Positions 17,695 through 28,700 are shown, counted from the first letter of the stretch. The stretch is 64,000 nucleotides of DNA from Neomesorhizobium albiziae (GCF_900114255.1 NZ_FOSL01000006.1:62001-126000), one strand, 5' to 3'. The notes: a model not told the origin generated them from the sequence alone. Translations and numbers: made by a program.

Positions 17695-18947
17695 TCCCTC
17701 GCAGGTGAACTGCCCGCAAGCCTTGCCACCAGCATGAAGGCGACCACCGAGCCTGCCCCGACCATGGCCGTGGCAGCCAAGGCCGCGTGAACACCGAACT
17801 GTTCGGAAATGAAGGCGAATACGAAGGGTGCGGCGGCCGCCACCACCAGGCGTATACCGGTGATCCTGCCCACCAGAACGCCATAACCGTCGCTGCCGAA
17901 CAGCGTCAGCGGCAAGGTTCCCTGCACGATGCTGTTCAAGCCCGAGCCGGCGCCGAAAAGCAGCGCGAAAACGATAGCGCCGCCAAGCCAAGGCGCGCTC
18001 GCCAAAAGCACGATGATCGCCAGCGACAGCGAAAATGCCGCGACGATAGCCAGCCGGGCAGGCGGCATGCCCGCTCCGAAAATCATGTTGACGAAGCGTG
18101 CCAGGACCTGCGCCGGGCCGAACACAGTACCGACCAGTACCGCCAGCGCGCCGAGCCCGATGGCGCCAAGCATCGGAACCATGTGCACCAGCAGGGCCGA
18201 GAGCACGAAGCTCATCAAGGTGAAGCCGGCGGCCATCAACACGAAGCCTTTCGGGCGCAGCGCCACCGGAAGGCTGCCTTCCACCCGTAGCGGCATTTCG
18301 GGCGGCACCGGCACGTCGGCTTCTTCCACCGCTGCCTCGGTCGCGACCGGTTTTGCCGCGGCCGTCAGGCTGCGCCGGGACAAGAGCGACAGGCGCCAGT
18401 GGATGGGCAGGCAGATCAGGAGATTGGCGGCGGCGAAGGCGAAATAGACGGCGCGCCATGTCATGTGCTCATGCAACAACGTTGTCAGAGGCCAAAATAG
18501 TGTTGAGGCAAATCCGGCAATCAACGTCAGATGGGTGATCGAGCGTTGCGCCCGGTTCGGCGCGACCTGCACCAGCAGCGCAAAGGCGGCATTATACTGG
18601 ACGAGCCCGGATGCCACCTGCAGCGCCAGCAAGGCCATGAAGAAGCTGGTGCGCTCCGGCGCCAGCGCGCAGGCTGCCAGCGAAATTGCCGCGGCGACCG
18701 ACCCGGCCGTCATCACACGCCCGGCGCCGTAGCGGTCGATGCCGCGGCCGGTCAGCGGCGCTGCCAGCCCGCCCGCCAGAAGTGCGGCCGACAACGCGCC
18801 GTACACCCATTCCAGCGACCAGGAAAAATCGCGCGCCATTTCCGGCGCGAGAATGCTGAAGCTGTAGTAGAGTGTGCCGTAACCGACGATCTGGGTGACG
18901 CCGAGACCCCACACGGTTACGGCGAGATGGCGATCGGAAATGCGCAT
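17691..18947 (-). CDS. MFS transporter
   Basis: 418 residues, about 12 transmembrane segments. It has the motif-A-like sequence GRGIDRYGAGRV after helix 2 and a long hydrophilic central loop (about residues 195-230, rich in Ala/Val/Glu/Pro) between the halves. Substrate not identifiable. The ATG at 18947 (MRISDRHLAV) starts right before helix 1; the longer open frame would run into the copA promoter. It is divergent from the copper ATPase gene, so a link to metal or oxidative stress is possible but unproven. Confidence 0.85.
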   Translation of the reverse strand: MRISDRHLAVTVWGLGVTQIVGYGTLYYSFSILAPEMARDFSWSLEWVYGALSAALLAGGLAAPLTGRGIDRYGAGRVMTAGSVAAAISLAACALAPERTSFFMALLALQVASGLVQYNAAFALLVQVAPNRAQRSITHLTLIAGFASTLFWPLTTLLHEHMTWRAVYFAFAAANLLICLPIHWRLSLLSRRSLTAAAKPVATEAAVEEADVPVPPEMPLRVEGSLPVALRPKGFVLMAAGFTLMSFVLSALLVHMVPMLGAIGLGALAVLVGTVFGPAQVLARFVNMIFGAGMPPARLAIVAAFSLSLAIIVLLASAPWLGGAIVFALLFGAGSGLNSIVQGTLPLTLFGSDGYGVLVGRITGIRLVVAAAAPFVFAFISEQFGVHAALAATAMVGAGSVVAFMLVARLAGSSPARD

Positions 18948-19063
18948 GGGGCTGGCCTTCGTGCGGCCGGTATGCCGCAAATTGTTCCCTTCTACCGCCA
19001 TCGATGATTTGCCGGCGCAATGGACCAGCGCATTCGGCCGATGCGACCAGTTTGAAGTCGCCC

Positions 19064-19094
19064 TTGACCTTCCAGTTACTGGAAGCACTACCTC
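19064..19094 (+). promoter_or_regulatory. MerR/CueR-type promoter of the copper ATPase gene
   Basis: TTGACC (-35, 19064-19069) and TACCTC (weak -10, 19089-19094) are separated by 19 bp, the over-long spacer characteristic of MerR-family regulated promoters. The spacer holds a perfect inverted repeat CTTCCAG-TTA-CTGGAAG (19069-19085), close to the CueR operator seen before copA in other bacteria. No cueR gene is in the window, so the regulator would act in trans. Confidence 0.75.
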
Positions 19095-19130
19095 TCATTC
19101 AAGCAAGCAGGAAAGACGTGAGAATCAACG

Positions 19131-21659
19131 ATGAGCCACAGCAATCACGGGCACCATAATCACGGCCACGCGCACGCCGGCGACGGCTCATGTTGCGCGC
19201 CGAAGCCGCAGGCGGCCACGCCCGGGGGAGCCGCCGTGCGCGATCCCGTCTGTGGCATGACGGTTGATCCCAACGCGGGCAAGCCGACGGCCGAACATGC
19301 CGGCCATACCTTTCATTTCTGCAGTACTTCTGGCCACGGCAAGTTCGTCGCAGCGCCGGAAAATTACCTCACCGCCACCGATCCGGTTTGCAGCATGACT
19401 GTCGAGCGCGCCACGGCGAAGCATTTCGCCCGCCATGAAGGGCAGGGCTTCTATTTCTGCTCGGCCGGCTGCAAGACCAAGTTCGAGGCGGAACCGCAGA
19501 AGTATCTCGGCGACCGTCCAGCGCCCGCGCCCATGCCGAAAGGCACGCAATACACCTGCCCGATGCACCCCGAAGTGGTGCGCGACAAGCCCGGTTCCTG
19601 CCCGCTTTGCGGCATGGCGCTGGAACCAATGGGTGTGCCGACCTGGGATGAAGGCCCAAACCCCGAGCTTGTGGATTTCACCCGCCGTTTCTGGGTGAGC
19701 GCGGCACTTGCCGTTCCACTGCTGGTCATCGCCATGGGGCCGATGCTCGGCCTGCCGGTGCGCGACTGGATCGGGGAGCCGCTCGCCACCTGGCTGGAGC
19801 TTGCACTGGCAACGCCGGTCGTTCTGTGGGCCGCCATTCCGTTCTTCCATCGCGGTTACGAATCGATCGTCAATCGCAGTCCCAACATGTGGACGCTGAT
19901 CTCTCTCGGCGTCGGTGCGGCCTATCTCTACAGCGTCGCCGCCACGCTGTTCCCGGATTTCTTCCCGCATCAGTTCCGCGGCCACGGCGGCTCGGTGCCG
20001 GTCTATTTCGAGGCAGCAAGCGTCATCGTCGCACTGGTCTTCCTTGGCCAGGTGCTGGAACTGAAAGCGCGCGAGCGCACCGGTTCGGCGATCCGCGCGC
20101 TGCTCGACCTCGCTCCCAAGACCGCCCGTCGCGTTGGGAAGGACGGCTCGGAGCAGGACGTGCCGCTCGACGACGTGGTTAAAGGCGACCTGTTGCGCAT
20201 CCGGCCGGGCGACAGCATTCCGGTCGATGGCGCCGTCACCGAAGGGCGCTCGTCCGTCGACGAATCCATGATCAGCGGCGAGCCGCTGCCGGTCGAGAAG
20301 AATGTCGGCGACAATCTGACCGGCGGCACGCTCAACAAGAACGGTTCGCTGGTGATGCGGGCGGAAAAGGTCGGCGCCGATACGATGCTATCGCGCATTG
20401 TCGAGATGGTGGCCAAGGCCCAGCGCAGCCGCGCGCCGATCCAGGGGCTGGCCGATCGCGTCTCCTACTATTTCGTGCCGGCGGTGGTGCTGGTCGCCAT
20501 TCTCTCCTTCGCCGGCTGGGCGATGTTCGGACCTACGCCGTCGATGATCTTCGCCATCGTCTCGGCGGTGTCGGTGCTGATCATCGCCTGTCCCTGTGCG
20601 CTCGGCCTCGCGACGCCGATGTCCATCATGACGGCGACCGGCCGCGGCGCCCAGGCCGGCGTGCTGATCAAGGATGCCGAAGCGCTGGAGCGTTTCGCCA
20701 GCGTCGACACACTGATCGTCGACAAGACCGGCACCCTGACCGAGGGCAAGCCGAAGCTGACCGACGTGGTAGCTGTCAAGGGTTTTGGCGAAGACAGGCT
20801 TCTTGGTCTGGCGGCAAGTCTCGAGAAGGGCTCTGAACATCCGCTTGCCGAGGCGATCGTGGCGGGAGCCGAACAGCGCGGCGTCAAGGTCGCGGAAGCG
20901 AGCGATTTCCTGTCCGTCACCGGCAAGGGCGTTTCCGGCACCGTCGGCGGCGAAACGGTCGCGCTCGGCAACCGCGCGATGATAGACGATCTCAAGATCG
21001 ACACCGGCGCCTTGGCTGGGGATGCCGATGTGCTGCGCGGCGATGGCAAGACCGCGATGTTCGTCGCTGTCGGCGGCAGGTTCGCCGGTATCGTCGCCGT
21101 CGCCGATCCGGTCAAGCAGACCACCGCCGAGGCGATCCGCGCGCTGCACGAGCGGGGCCTGAAGATCATCATGGCGACAGGCGATAACCAGCGCACGGCG
21201 CAGGCCGTGGCCAGGAAACTCGGCATCGACGAGGTGCGCGCCGATATGCTGCCGGAGAGCAAGAAGGCGCTCATCGACGAGTTGCGGGCCAAGGGCGCGA
21301 AAGTCGCAATGGCGGGCGATGGCGTCAACGATGCGCCCGCGCTTGCCGCTGCTGATGTCGGCATCGCCATGGGCACCGGCGCCGATGTCGCGGTGGAAAG
21401 TGCGGGCATCACGCTCGTCAAGGGCGACCTCAACGGCATCGTGCGTGCCCGCACGCTGGCGCAGGCGGCGATAGGCAACATCAGGCAGAACCTGTTCTTC
21501 GCCTTCGTCTACAACGTGCTCGGCGTGCCGGTTGCCGCCGGCCTGCTCTATCCGCTTACCGGCACGTTGCTGTCGCCAATGCTGGCGGCGGCGGCAATGA
21601 GCCTGTCTTCGGTCTCGGTCATCGCCAATGCACTGAGGCTCCGGGCTTTAAAGCTCTGA
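19131..21659 (+). CDS. P1B-type copper-translocating ATPase with two YHS domains
   Basis: 842 residues, inner membrane. A His-rich start ([14 protein letters not shown]) precedes YHS domain 1 (37-80), YHS domain 2 (84-127) and a heavy-metal-binding HMBD unit (YTCPMHPEV...CPLCGMAL, 141-164). The ATPase core has the SGE actuator loop (382-384), the membrane CPC metal site (487-489), the phosphorylated Asp531 in DKTGT and GDGVNDAPA. It lacks classical CxxC HMA domains. It should pump Cu(I) out of the cytosol. It is followed by a DUF305 gene 38 bp downstream. The CueR-type promoter supports copper control. Confidence 0.93.
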   Translation: MSHSNHGHHNHGHAHAGDGSCCAPKPQAATPGGAAVRDPVCGMTVDPNAGKPTAEHAGHTFHFCSTSGHGKFVAAPENYLTATDPVCSMTVERATAKHFARHEGQGFYFCSAGCKTKFEAEPQKYLGDRPAPAPMPKGTQYTCPMHPEVVRDKPGSCPLCGMALEPMGVPTWDEGPNPELVDFTRRFWVSAALAVPLLVIAMGPMLGLPVRDWIGEPLATWLELALATPVVLWAAIPFFHRGYESIVNRSPNMWTLISLGVGAAYLYSVAATLFPDFFPHQFRGHGGSVPVYFEAASVIVALVFLGQVLELKARERTGSAIRALLDLAPKTARRVGKDGSEQDVPLDDVVKGDLLRIRPGDSIPVDGAVTEGRSSVDESMISGEPLPVEKNVGDNLTGGTLNKNGSLVMRAEKVGADTMLSRIVEMVAKAQRSRAPIQGLADRVSYYFVPAVVLVAILSFAGWAMFGPTPSMIFAIVSAVSVLIIACPCALGLATPMSIMTATGRGAQAGVLIKDAEALERFASVDTLIVDKTGTLTEGKPKLTDVVAVKGFGEDRLLGLAASLEKGSEHPLAEAIVAGAEQRGVKVAEASDFLSVTGKGVSGTVGGETVALGNRAMIDDLKIDTGALAGDADVLRGDGKTAMFVAVGGRFAGIVAVADPVKQTTAEAIRALHERGLKIIMATGDNQRTAQAVARKLGIDEVRADMLPESKKALIDELRAKGAKVAMAGDGVNDAPALAAADVGIAMGTGADVAVESAGITLVKGDLNGIVRARTLAQAAIGNIRQNLFFAFVYNVLGVPVAAGLLYPLTGTLLSPMLAAAAMSLSSVSVIANALRLRALKL

Positions 21660-21697
21660 ATAACCCCAATTACGAACCGCAATCAGGAGATCGCAAA

Positions 21698-22090
21698 ATG
21701 AATTTGACGAAGAAGATCTTGTTGGCCCTCATGGCCGTGGCGATGCTCGCCACCGTGTTCCTGGAAACCGCCTCGGCGCAGACCGACCACAGCGGTCACG
21801 GTGCGGGCGCCATGTCGGCGACTTCGGACAACGCCGCCTCGGCCGAATACAAGGCGGCGATGGACAAGATGCACGCCGCCATGTCCGCGCAGCAATACAC
21901 CGGCAATGCCGATGTCGATTTCGCCGCCGGCATGATCCCACACCATCAGGCGGCGATCGACATGGCGAAAGCGGTGCTGGAGTATGGCAAGGATCCGGAA
22001 ATCCGCAAGCTGGCGGAGGCGGTGGTTTCGGCCCAGGAAGCCGAGATCAAGCAGCTGGAGGACTGGCTGAAAAACAACCCGGCTAACTGA
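21698..22090 (+). CDS. DUF305 periplasmic (copper-associated) protein
   Basis: 130 residues. A signal peptide ends near residue 27 (ETASA/QTD). The mature part begins with a His/Met-rich stretch and carries the DUF305 signature DFAAGMIPHHQAAIDMAK, with His82/His83 and nearby Met residues as candidate metal ligands. DUF305/CopM proteins bind copper in the periplasm. Position directly after the copper ATPase and before a strong terminator shows that the two form one operon. Confidence 0.9.
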   Translation: MNLTKKILLALMAVAMLATVFLETASAQTDHSGHGAGAMSATSDNAASAEYKAAMDKMHAAMSAQQYTGNADVDFAAGMIPHHQAAIDMAKAVLEYGKDPEIRKLAEAVVSAQEAEIKQLEDWLKNNPAN

Positions 22091-22113
22091 CCGGCGCGAA
22101 CATTCAATCGATG

Positions 22114-22144
22114 AAGGGGCAGCGGCAACGCTGCCCCTTTTTTG
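22114..22144 (+). terminator. Rho-independent terminator of the copper operon
   Basis: GGGGCAGCG and CGCTGCCCC form a 9-bp stem with a GCAA tetraloop, followed by a run of T residues. It lies 24 bp after the DUF305 stop. Confidence 0.92.
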
Positions 22145-22184
22145 TTTCCGGTGCAGGCCGAGGGCCGGCGCTTCAACGATCGTA

Positions 22185-22213
22185 TTGACAAAAGATATAT
22201 CGTTAACTAGATA
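22185..22213 (+). promoter_or_regulatory. Promoter and candidate operator of the PadR-family gene
   Basis: TTGACA (22185-22190) and TAGATA (22208-22213) are separated by exactly 17 bp. The spacer is AT-rich and centres on GTTAAC with partly symmetric flanks (ATATATC / TAGATA), like PadR operators. This suggests autorepression by the PadR protein encoded 37 bp downstream. Confidence 0.7.
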
Positions 22214-22249
22214 GGTCTCATGAGAAACATATCCTTGGAAGGAAAATTC

Positions 22250-22858
22250 ATGTTCAAGCACCGATTTGCCCATGGGCATGGGCACCGTCACGACCACGGC
22301 CACGGCCATTGGGAAATGTCCGGACGCGATGGCGGCGAGGCATCGTCGGGCCGGCGCGGCCGTGGCGGTCCCTTCGGCCGCCATCGCGGCGGCCCGTTCG
22401 GCGGACGCGGCCCGCGTATGTTCGATCCCGGCGCGCTGCGCCTGGTCGTGCTCGGCCTCATCGCTGAGGAGCCGCGCCACGGCTACGACATCATCAAGGC
22501 GCTGGAGGCCCGCTTCCAGGGCGCCTATAGCCCAAGCCCCGGCGCCATCTACCCGATGCTGCAGATGCTGGAGGAGGCCGATCTCGTCTCCTCGACGATG
22601 AACGGCAACAAGCGGCTCTTCGCCATCACCGAGGAAGGCCGCGCCTGGCTCGACGAGAACCGGGTAGAGCTCGACAAGATCAACGCCCAGCTCGACGAGG
22701 CCTCCGAAGAGATCAGCGGTGTCGCTCTCGGCGAGGAAATGCGGGCTCTGCGCCGCGCCGTACATGGCAAGCTGCGCAGTGGCGCGCTGACGGCGGAAAT
22801 GGCCGAAAAGGCCCGCGACATCCTTCGCAAGGCACGCGAAGACTTCGACGCGCTCTGA
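22250..22858 (+). CDS. PadR-family regulator with histidine-rich N-terminus
   Basis: 202 residues. The N-terminal 20 residues hold eight histidines in an alternating GHGHRHDHGHGH pattern, followed by a Gly/Arg-rich linker. A PadR winged-helix domain spans about 60-135 (LVVLGLIAEEPRHGYDIIKAL, then SPSPGAIYPML). A C-terminal dimerisation helix follows. E. coli YqjI, a nickel-responsive PadR protein, has the same layout of metal-binding tail plus winged helix, so metal sensing is a good inference; there are no Cys residues. The ATG at 22250 is chosen because GGAAGG is just upstream; an ATG 30 bp earlier is possible. Confidence 0.88.
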   Translation: MFKHRFAHGHGHRHDHGHGHWEMSGRDGGEASSGRRGRGGPFGRHRGGPFGGRGPRMFDPGALRLVVLGLIAEEPRHGYDIIKALEARFQGAYSPSPGAIYPMLQMLEEADLVSSTMNGNKRLFAITEEGRAWLDENRVELDKINAQLDEASEEISGVALGEEMRALRRAVHGKLRSGALTAEMAEKARDILRKAREDFDAL

Positions 22859-23261
22859 CCCCACGCCTGCCGGGTCGTCCTCGCCAATCGTAGGCGAGGG
22901 CGGCCGGCGTCGTTTCCCAGGTAGAAATCGCCACCGGCGAATGCGGCAATAAAGCGCCGTAAGCCGGCTGGCCAAGGCCGCATGCAGGCGTTATCAACGC
23001 CATCGCACGGGACGACTCGTGCCCAGAATTCTCGTCGGGGACGGCCCCATTGTTTCGGAAGATCCGAGCGATGGCGCCTTTTCATATCCCGGCCAATCAG
23101 CCCCAGGCTGTTCATCCCCTTTCGCCAGACATCGATCGTCGCGCCCTTGATGCCGAGACGCCGCCCGCCATCGCGCTTCTGCGTGCATCCCGGCGAGCCG
23201 TAGTCATGCCGTACGCCAAGAATCTCCAACCCAACCGTCATCTCAGTAGAGGAGGCCGCGC
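22859..23261. other. 403-bp region without a gene before the atpB-like gene
   Basis: No convincing coding sequence in either direction. A stem-loop at about 22881-22901 (CCTCGCC / GGCGAGG) follows the padR stop and may aid termination, though no T-run follows. A strong Shine-Dalgarno (GAGGAGG) lies just before the GTG at 23262. The stretch could be decayed sequence, but nothing recognisable remains. Confidence 0.4.
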
Positions 23262-24011
23262 GTGGCCGGACCGATAGAACAATTCGAAATCAAGCCGCTG
23301 TTCAGTCTCGGCGAAGTCGCCGGTCATCAGATCGTCTTCACCAATTCGGCTGCCTATATGATCGCCGCCGCATCGCTGGGCGGGCTGTTCCTGCTTGCCG
23401 CAACAGCGCGCCGGAGGCTCGTGCCGTCACGCGCCCAGTCGGTCGCCGAGCTGATCTACGAATTCATCGCCAGGACGCTGCGCGACAATACGGGCGAGGC
23501 CGGCATGCGGTTCTTCCCGCTGGTGTTCTCGCTGTTCATGTTCATCCTGATGGCAAACCTGCTCGGGATGTTCCCATACGCATTCACCGTCACCAGCCAG
23601 ATCGTGGTGACCTTCGCGCTCGCGATGCTGGTGTTCCTCACCGTCACCCTGTTCGGCTTGTGGAAGCACGGACTCCGCTTCTTCCGCCTGTTCCTGCCGA
23701 AGGGCGTGCCGCTGGTGCTTTCACCGATCATCGTGCCGATCGAGATCGTTTCCTACCTGTCGCGGCCGATCAGCCATTCGGTGCGCCTGTTCGCGGTCAT
23801 GCTGGCCGGCCATATCACGCTGAAAGTGTTTGCCGGCTTCGTCGTCAGCCTGTCGGGGTTCGGGGCGCTCGGCATTGCCGCCGCCGTGCTGCCGCTGCTG
23901 ATGACCGTCGCGCTGACGGCGCTCGAATTGTTGATGTCGGTGATCCAGGCCTACATCTTCACCATGCTGACGTGCATGTATCTCGCCGACGCGCTGCACC
24001 CCGAGCATTGA
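23262..24011 (+). CDS. Orphan F0F1 ATP synthase subunit a-like protein
   Basis: 249 residues, five or six membrane helices. It aligns well with alphaproteobacterial AtpB in content: FEFIA-like [14 protein letters not shown] (63-76), the essential helix [14 protein letters not shown] with Arg175, and a C-terminal [20 protein letters not shown] helix with Glu222 and Gln229. It starts with GTG behind GAGGAGG. The usual atpI, atpE and atpF genes are absent, and the next gene is on the other strand, so this is probably a second copy of atpB outside the main operon. Whether it assembles into ATP synthase is unknown. Confidence 0.85.
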   Translation: MAGPIEQFEIKPLFSLGEVAGHQIVFTNSAAYMIAAASLGGLFLLAATARRRLVPSRAQSVAELIYEFIARTLRDNTGEAGMRFFPLVFSLFMFILMANLLGMFPYAFTVTSQIVVTFALAMLVFLTVTLFGLWKHGLRFFRLFLPKGVPLVLSPIIVPIEIVSYLSRPISHSVRLFAVMLAGHITLKVFAGFVVSLSGFGALGIAAAVLPLLMTVALTALELLMSVIQAYIFTMLTCMYLADALHPEH

Positions 24012-24054
24012 TAGCGGGCCAGAAAGCGGGCGCCACCGGTGCAGCAAAGTAACT

Positions 24055-25467
24055 TTATGCCGGAACCTTGACCACAGCCCGCAGGCCGCCGAGCGGGCTG
24101 TCTTCCAGCAAGATATCGCCGCCATGGCTGCGGGCGATGTCGCGGGCGATGGCGAGGCCGAGACCGGTGCCGCTGGCGTCGAGGTTGCGCGCCTCGTCCA
24201 GCCGCACGAACGGCTTGAACACTTCCTCGCGCTTTTCCAGCGGAATGCCCGGCCCGTCGTCGTCGACAGTGATGGTGAGCCAGCCGCGCATGTGGACGGC
24301 ATTGACCTCGACGCGCGAGGCATAGCGGAACGCGTTGCCGACGATGTTGGAGAGCAGCCGCGAAAAGGCGTTTGGCCGCACATGCACTTCTGGCCTGCCG
24401 GTCAGCGCCGTCTTGATCCCGCGGTCCCTCAGCTTGGCCTCCTCGGCAAGCTTTTCGAAGAAGGCGCGCAGGTCGAAGCTGCCGGGATCCTCTGTCGTCT
24501 CGCCGCGGGCGAAAGCCAGATAACCCTCCAGCATCGACTGCATGTCGTCGACGTCCTGGTTCAGCGCCTTGGAGTCGGCGCTGGGACCGGCCAGGGCGAG
24601 CTGCAGCTTGAAGCGGGTGAGAATGGTTCTCAGATCGTGGCTGACGCCGGTCAGCATCGCCGTGCGCTGTTCGATCTGCCGCTCGATGCGCTCGCGCATC
24701 TGGATGAAGGCTATGCCGGCGCGGCGCACTTCCTCGGCGCCGCGCGGCTTGAAATCGCGCGGCATCGGCCTTCCCTTGCCGAAACTTTCGGCCGCTTCGG
24801 CGAGTTTCATGATCGGCCGGATCTGGTTGCGCAGGAACGGCACCGCGATCATCAGCAGCACCAGCGAGGTGCCGACCATCCACAGAAGGAAGATATGGGT
24901 GTTGGACGCGTAGGCCTGGCTGCGGCGGGCAAAGACGCGCAGCACCTTGTCGTCGAGCTGGATCCTGATCTCGACGATGTTGGAATTGCCGACCGTGTCC
25001 AGCCAGAACGGCTTGTTGATCTGGCGGGTGATCTCCGACGACAGGATCTGGTCGAGGATGGAGAAGAACGGTTTGGGGCCCGGCGGCGGCAGCGGGTCGG
25101 GCGGCATGATGTCGATCTTGAGCGACAGCCTGTCCTGGGCGATGCGGATGACGTCGGAATAGCCGGCATCGTGCGGATAGGTCTCGATCATGTCGATGAT
25201 CGCGGCGATGTCGCGCGTCACCGCCTGCGACAGGCGCAGCGTCACCGTCTGCCAGTGGCGTTCCATGAACATGAAGGCGATGACCGACTGCAAAAGGATC
25301 ATCGGCGCGATCACGATGATCAGCGACCGCGCGTAGAGCCGTTTCGGCATGTAGCGCGAAACGAAACGCCAAAACCGCACCCAGCCCAAACGCCAGGTGG
25401 CGAAGAAGTGCGACGTCGCCGTACGATGATGGACGTGCTCGGTAGGCGCGGCGTCGGAGGATGCCAT
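24055..25467 (-). CDS. EnvZ-type transmembrane sensor histidine kinase
   Basis: 470 residues. Two transmembrane helices (about 47-67 and 191-213) flank a periplasmic domain of about 120 residues. A HAMP linker (214-266) and a HisKA domain with His277 in SHDLRT follow, then a HATPase domain with an N-box (NIVGNAFRYA), DDGPGIP and GTGLGLAI. The ATG at 25467 is preceded by GGAAAGGA and is preferred over an upstream ATG. The OmpR-like regulator at 31191-31910 is the likely partner, but an RND efflux operon lies between them. Confidence 0.9.
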   Translation of the reverse strand: MASSDAAPTEHVHHRTATSHFFATWRLGWVRFWRFVSRYMPKRLYARSLIIVIAPMILLQSVIAFMFMERHWQTVTLRLSQAVTRDIAAIIDMIETYPHDAGYSDVIRIAQDRLSLKIDIMPPDPLPPPGPKPFFSILDQILSSEITRQINKPFWLDTVGNSNIVEIRIQLDDKVLRVFARRSQAYASNTHIFLLWMVGTSLVLLMIAVPFLRNQIRPIMKLAEAAESFGKGRPMPRDFKPRGAEEVRRAGIAFIQMRERIERQIEQRTAMLTGVSHDLRTILTRFKLQLALAGPSADSKALNQDVDDMQSMLEGYLAFARGETTEDPGSFDLRAFFEKLAEEAKLRDRGIKTALTGRPEVHVRPNAFSRLLSNIVGNAFRYASRVEVNAVHMRGWLTITVDDDGPGIPLEKREEVFKPFVRLDEARNLDASGTGLGLAIARDIARSHGGDILLEDSPLGGLRAVVKVPA

Positions 25468-25712
25468 GCGTCCTTTCCAGTTCGCGCCGGTCGTCTCGTC
25501 GATCCGAAACGACGGCATCAGGTCCGACAGTCTAGTCCACACCCGGACATTCTCCAAGAAACCCAACAATGATACGGCAATCTGCCCTTGCGATTTTCGG
25601 CGGGGCAATCGTTGCGACGATATATGCCGTCTGCGTCAACATATAGACCAAGCCGCATCTGTGCCAATGACGCTTGTCCGGCGCCGGCGTCCAGCGGTGA
25701 CCCGAGGCGCGT

Positions 25713-28700
25713 TCAGTTCGCAGGGGCGGGCTCCTGCTCGGTGGCGGGCGGGGGCGGCTCCGCCTGTTCCGGCTGCGGCTCCTTGATACGGAACCAGGCG
25801 ACATAAAGCGCCGGCAGGAACAGCAGCGTAAGCGCGGTGCCGGCGATGATGCCGCCCATCATGGCGTAGGCCATCGGCCCCCAGAACACTTCCCGCGCGA
25901 TCGGAATAAGCGCCAGGCTGGCCGCCGCCGCCGTCAGCGCGATCGGCCGCATGCGGTGCTCGGTCGCGTCGATGACAGCCGACCAGCGGTCGAAGCCATC
26001 CTTCACATGCTGTTCGATCTGCACGATCAGGATCACCGAGTTGCGGATCAGGATGCCGACCAGCGCCAATACGCCCAGCAGAGCCACGAAGCCCAGCGGT
26101 GCGCCGCTCGGCACCAGCGTTGCGACGACGCCGATCAACCCGAGCGGGGCGACGGCGACGACCAGGAACAGGCGCTGGAAGCTCTGCAGCTGGATCATCA
26201 GGATGGTCGCCATGATGAACAGCATCAGCGGCATCACTGCGAAGATCGGCGCCTGGCTCTTGCCGCTTTCCTCGACGGTGCCGGCGGTGGCCACATCGTA
26301 ACCCGGCGGCAGTTTGGCGATGAAGGCGTCGATCTGGGGTTTCAGCTGATTGACGATCGTCGCGGGCTGCGTTTTGTCGACGATGCCGGCGAGCACCGTG
26401 ATGGTGGGGATGCGGCCGCGCCGCCAGACAGTCGCCTGTTCGAGGTCATAGCGGATGTTGGCGATAGCGGCGAGCGGGATCGACTCGCCGCTGCCGGTCG
26501 CGATCTGCATGTTCCGCAACGTCTCAACCGAACCACGTTCGCTGTCCTGCGCGCGCACGATCACATTGATCAGGTACGTTGCATCGCGCACCTGAGTGAT
26601 CGAGGCGCCGCCGACCACGCTGTTCAGCGTGCTGGCGATATCCTGCGACGTGATGCCGAGTTGGCGTGCCTTGTCTTGCAGCACGTCGACGCGCAGCACA
26701 CGCGACGGGGCGTTCCAGTCGAAGGTCGGTGCAGCGACATGCGGGTTGGCTTCAAGGATGCTGGAGACTTCCTGCGCAAACAACCTGAGCTTGTGGATGT
26801 CGGGACCGCTGACCCGGTACTGCACGGGTCGTCCCACCGGCGGGCCGAGATCCAGCAGCTTGACGAATGCGTCGGTGCCGACGAATTCCTCGCGCAGCCT
26901 CTTTTCAAGCACGGGTTTCAGACGGTCGCGGGCCTCGACGCTCTTGCTGACGATCACGGTCTGCCCGAAATAGGGGTTGGCCGGCTGCACGTCGTAGGCA
27001 AGCACGAAGCGCACGGCGCCCTGGCCGATATAGGAACTGAAGTGTTCGATGTCGGGATTACCCTTGAGGGCGGTTTCCTCGAAGCGCTCGATCTGCGCCT
27101 TGGTATCGGCGATCGAACTGTTCTGCGGCAGGTTCCAGTCGATGATCAGTTCTGTCCGGTCCGAGGCCGGGAAGAACTGCTGCTGCACCAGCCTTAGGCC
27201 GGCGAGCGCCAGCAGGAACAGGAGCAAGGTCGCCGCGATGGTCAGCCAGTGATGGCGCACCGAAGCGAGCAGGACGCGTGAAAACAGCCGGGAGAACCGG
27301 CCTTTTTCGTGACTGTGCTTTTTCAGGGTCGCAGGCAGAAGGGTGACGCCGAGCAGCGGTGCAAACAGCACCGCCACGATCCAGGAGACCAGCAGCGACA
27401 CGGCGATGACGACGAACAGCGTGAAGGTGTATTCGCCTGCCGAACTGGTGTTCAGCCCGATCGGAATGAAGCCGGCAACCGTCACCAGCGTTCCCGTCAG
27501 CATCGGGAAGGCGGTGGAGGTGTAGACGTATGTCGCCGCCTTGCGCAGGTTGTCGCCGACCTCAAGCCGCGCCACCATCATCTCGACGGCGATCATCGCG
27601 TCGTCGACCAGCAGGCCGAGCGCGATAATCAGCGCTCCGAGCGAGATGCGCTGCAGCGAGATGCCGAAATACTCCATGAACACAAAGGTGATCGCAAGCA
27701 CCAGCGGGATGGATAGTGCGACGACGAAGCCCGCCCTCAAACCCAGGCTGATGAACGAGACGGCAAGCACGATCGCCACCGCCTCGAACAACGCTCTGGT
27801 GAAGCCGGAGACCGCTTCCTCGACAATCACCGGCTGGTTGGCGACCAGATGGATACCGACGCCGACCGGCAATTCGGCGGTAATTTCTTCCATCTCCTGT
27901 CGCAGGGCTTCGCCGAATTCGAGCAGATTGGCATTGGGCTTCATGCCGATGGCAAGGCCGATGGCGTCCTCGCCGTTGATGCGGAAAAGGGACGTCGGCG
28001 GATCGACGTAACCGCGCACCACGGTTGCCACGTCGGTCAACCGGAAGAAGCGGTCGTTGACCCGGAGGTTGATGGCGCGCAGGCTCTCCTCGGAGGTAAA
28101 CTGGCCGGTGACCCGTACGCTGATACGCTCCGGTCCGGCTTCAATCACACCCGATGGCGTGATGGCGTTCTGTGCCTGCAGGCTCTCGACGATCTCCTGC
28201 TGGTTGAGGCCGAGCGCCGCGACCTGGCGGGTCGAGAACTCCAGATAGATCGCCTCATCCTGCGCGCCGATCAGGTCGACCTTGCCGGCGTTGGGAACAG
28301 TCAGGATTTTCGAGCGTATGTTCTCGACATAATCGCGCAGCTGGCGTGGCGTGAGCCCGTCGGAGGTGAAGGCGTAGACATTGCCAAAGACATCGCCGAA
28401 GCGGTCGTTGAAGAACGGACCTTGCACGCCGTCCGGGAAGGTGTAGCGGATGTCGTTCAGCATGTTGCGGACCTGCAACCAGGTCGGCACCACGTCACGC
28501 GCCTTGGTCGTCTGCTTCAGGTTGACGAACACCACGGTTTTGCCGGGCGTCGTGATACTGCGCGTGTAATCGAGGCTGTCGAGTTCCTCGAGTTTCTTCT
28601 CTATGCGGTCTGTAACCTGGCTTATCGTCTCGGTCACCGAGGCGCCCGGCCAGTTGGCCTGCACCAGCATGGTCTTGATGGTGAATGCGGGGTCTTCCTC

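Noticed and set aside
22859-23261. Possible small gene or transposase remnant before the atpB-like gene
   Set aside because: Short frames exist on both strands, but none has a recognisable domain or ribosome site.
25956-27197. A 413-residue open frame opposite the RND permease gene
   Set aside because: Antisense shadow of conserved permease sequence.
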